From NCBI RefSeq assembly GCF_006715395.1, contig NZ_VFNC01000001.1, positions 1,116,001 through 1,180,000 of the forward strand: 64,000 nucleotides of DNA, in the 5' to 3' direction. This DNA comes from Streptomyces sp. SLBN-31. Lineage in GTDB: Bacteria; Actinomycetota; Actinomycetes; Streptomycetales; Streptomycetaceae. A program made the position numbers and the translations under genes. This document shows, piece by piece, positions 62,551 to 64,000 of this stretch; position 1 is the first letter of the stretch, and every line of letters starts with the position of its first letter. The notes under the pieces are model-generated. The model made no database searches. It worked only from the letters and a program-made list of their open reading frames with translations, and was not told the origin of the DNA.

Positions 62551-64000
62551 GTGGATCGCCCCAGACGCACCAGGCCCGTCCTCGCCGCGCTCACGGCCGC
62601 CCTGCTGGCCGTACCCGGCATCACCGCGCTCTCGTCGGCCGCCCGTGCGGCCGACGCGGACCTCGCACGGAACGGAGGCTTCGAGTCCGGACTGGACGGC
62701 TGGAGCTGCACGGCGGGCACCACGGTCGGCTCACCCGTGCACAGCGGCGGCTCGGCACTGCAGGCGACCCCGGCCGGCAGTGACAACGCGCAGTGCGCGC
62801 AGACGGTGACCGTGCAGCCGGACGCGCAGTACACGCTGTCCGGTTACTTCCGCGGCTCCTACGTCTACCTCGGCGCGTCCGGCACCGGCACCACCGACGT
62901 CTCCACCTGGACCCAGTCCGCACCCGACTGGCAGCGGCTGACGACGAGCTTCCGGACCGGCCCGGCCACCACCAAGGTCACGATCCACACCCACGGCTGG
63001 TACGGCACCGGCGCCTACTACGCCGACGACATCTCCCTCGTCGGCCCGGGCGCGAGCACCGGACAGCCGCCGGCCGCCCCCACCGGTCTCACGGTCGGCG
63101 CCGTCACCTCCTCCTCCGCCACCCTGTCCTGGTCGGCGGTCACGGGTGCGACGAGTTACGCCGTCTACCGCGACGGCACCAAGGTCCGGACGGCGAGCGG
63201 CACTTCGGCGACCGTGACCGGCCTGTCCCCGTCCACCGCGTACGGCTTCCAGGTCGCCGCCGTGAACGCCGCGGGGGAGTCCGCGAGGTCGGCCACCGTC
63301 ACCGCCACCACCACGGCCGGGCCCTCGGGCGGCACCTCGGACCTGCCCGCCCACGCCCTGGTCGGCTACCTGCACGCGAGCTTCGCCAACGGCTCCGGCT
63401 ACACGCGCCTGGCCGACGTCCCCGACAGCTGGGACGTCATCGACCTGGCCTTCGGCGAGCCGACCTCCGCCACCTCCGGCGACATCCGCTTCACCCGCTG
63501 CCCGGTCACCGATTGCCCGAACGCCGAGTCCGACGCCGACTTCAAGGCGGCGATCAAGGCCAAGCAGGCAACGGGCAAGAAGGTGCTGATCTCGATCGGC
63601 GGCCAGAACGGCCAGGTCCAGCTCACCACGACCGCGGCCCGCGACGCCTTCGTCTCCTCCGTCTCGAACATCATCGACACCTACGGCCTCGACGGCCTGG
63701 ACATCGACTTCGAGGGCCACTCCCTGTCCCTGAACGCCGACGACACCGACTTCAGGAACCCCAAGACCCCGGTGATCGTGAATCTGATCTCGGCGCTGAA
63801 GACGCTCAAGGCCAGGTACGGCTCGAAGTTCGTCCTGACCATGGCCCCGGAGACCTTCTTCGTGCAGATGGGCTACCAGTACTACGGCACCGGCAAGTGG
63901 GGCGGCCAGGACCCCAGGTGCGGGGCCTACCTCCCGGTCATCCACGCCCTGCGCGACGACCTGACCCTGCTGCACGTCCAGGACTACAACTCCGGTCCGA
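62551..64000 (+). CDS. chiB: Secreted GH18 chitinase, 3' end outside window
   Basis: 483 codons are visible and the frame is open at the window end. Sec signal peptide (PVLAALTAALLAVPGITAL..., cleavage near ARA/AD); N-terminal beta-sandwich carbohydrate-binding module (about 34-165, DLARNGGFESGLDGW start); fibronectin type III domain (about 173-258, PPAAPTGLTVG); GH18 catalytic barrel from about 267 (ALVGYLHASF). The DxxDxDxE motif is DGLDIDFE at 381-388, with catalytic Glu388. GTG 62551 follows GGAGG. Domain order and location match the S. coelicolor chitinase gene next to the polyamine operon. Expected to be DasR-controlled. Confidence 0.92.
   Translation, partial: MDRPRRTRPVLAALTAALLAVPGITALSSAARAADADLARNGGFESGLDGWSCTAGTTVGSPVHSGGSALQATPAGSDNAQCAQTVTVQPDAQYTLSGYFRGSYVYLGASGTGTTDVSTWTQSAPDWQRLTTSFRTGPATTKVTIHTHGWYGTGAYYADDISLVGPGASTGQPPAAPTGLTVGAVTSSSATLSWSAVTGATSYAVYRDGTKVRTASGTSATVTGLSPSTAYGFQVAAVNAAGESARSATVTATTTAGPSGGTSDLPAHALVGYLHASFANGSGYTRLADVPDSWDVIDLAFGEPTSATSGDIRFTRCPVTDCPNAESDADFKAAIKAKQATGKKVLISIGGQNGQVQLTTTAARDAFVSSVSNIIDTYGLDGLDIDFEGHSLSLNADDTDFRNPKTPVIVNLISALKTLKARYGSKFVLTMAPETFFVQMGYQYYGTGKWGGQDPRCGAYLPVIHALRDDLTLLHVQDYNSGP

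Noticed and set aside
62731..63975. Large minus-strand frame opposite the chitinase
   Set aside because: Antisense shadow. The plus strand shows signal peptide, Fn3 and the GH18 catalytic motif.

Overview
The window is high-GC actinobacterial chromosome, almost certainly Streptomyces and close to S. coelicolor or S. lividans in gene content and order. The evidence is nsdA, amtB-glnK-glnD, ffh, rpsP-trmD-rplS, four tandem type I signal peptidases, whiG, rpsB-tsf-pyrH-frr-cdsA, GTG and TTG starts, ATGA/GTGA start-stop overlaps, and very high third-position GC. No tRNA, rRNA, CRISPR array, transposase, integrase or phage gene is visible. It reads as core chromosome, not an accessory island.

Region 1 (1-8.2 kb): the 5' end of a primase/polymerase-like gene (minus), the developmental repressor nsdA, then the nitrogen operon amtB-glnK-glnD behind a GlnR-type box, then ffh. 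Region 2 (8.2-22.8 kb): a SAM methyltransferase, a small protein with a zincin motif and zinc ribbon, the rpsP-khpA-rimM-trmD-rplS translation cluster, sipW-X-Y-Z, a Nudix hydrolase, a DUF2469 protein, YraN, YifB/ComM, DprA, the sporulation sigma factor WhiG and a TetR regulator. Region 3 (22.8-30.1 kb): an M23 peptidase, rpsB-tsf, pyrH-frr-cdsA, an SRPBCC protein and rlmN. Region 4 (30.1-34.1 kb): a TPP riboswitch followed by a thiBPQ-type thiamine ABC transporter.

Region 5 (34.1-54.5 kb) is mixed accessory metabolism and cell surface. It holds a mycothiol-dependent-isomerase-like enzyme, a LAETG sortase substrate, LOG and VOC proteins, an ABC exporter with a degenerate signature motif, and one half of a polyamine/GABA pathway (class III aminotransferase, Lrp regulator, aldehyde dehydrogenase). 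It also holds a class F sortase with a putative non-canonical substrate, an ECF sigma factor paired with a membrane protein, a serine hydrolase, a sigma factor fused to a membrane and C-terminal domain, a GDPD, an aminodeoxyfutalosine-deaminase-type enzyme, a DUF4190 protein and a NADAR protein. Region 6 (54.5-64 kb): the other half of polyamine catabolism (aldehyde dehydrogenase, PotDABC-type importer, PuuB-type oxidase) behind a second GlnR-like box. A small gene follows whose Shine-Dalgarno lies inside a long hairpin, then a GH18 chitinase (truncated by the window end) with a DasR-type dre site over its promoter.

Nitrogen is the recurring theme: ammonium uptake and PII signalling at one end, polyamine uptake and oxidation and chitin degradation at the other, each with a recognisable regulatory element (GlnR-like, Lrp-like, dre). 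Gene starts were chosen from Shine-Dalgarno sequences, start-stop overlaps and family lengths. Orthologue names rest on remembered family sequence and synteny; no database was searched.
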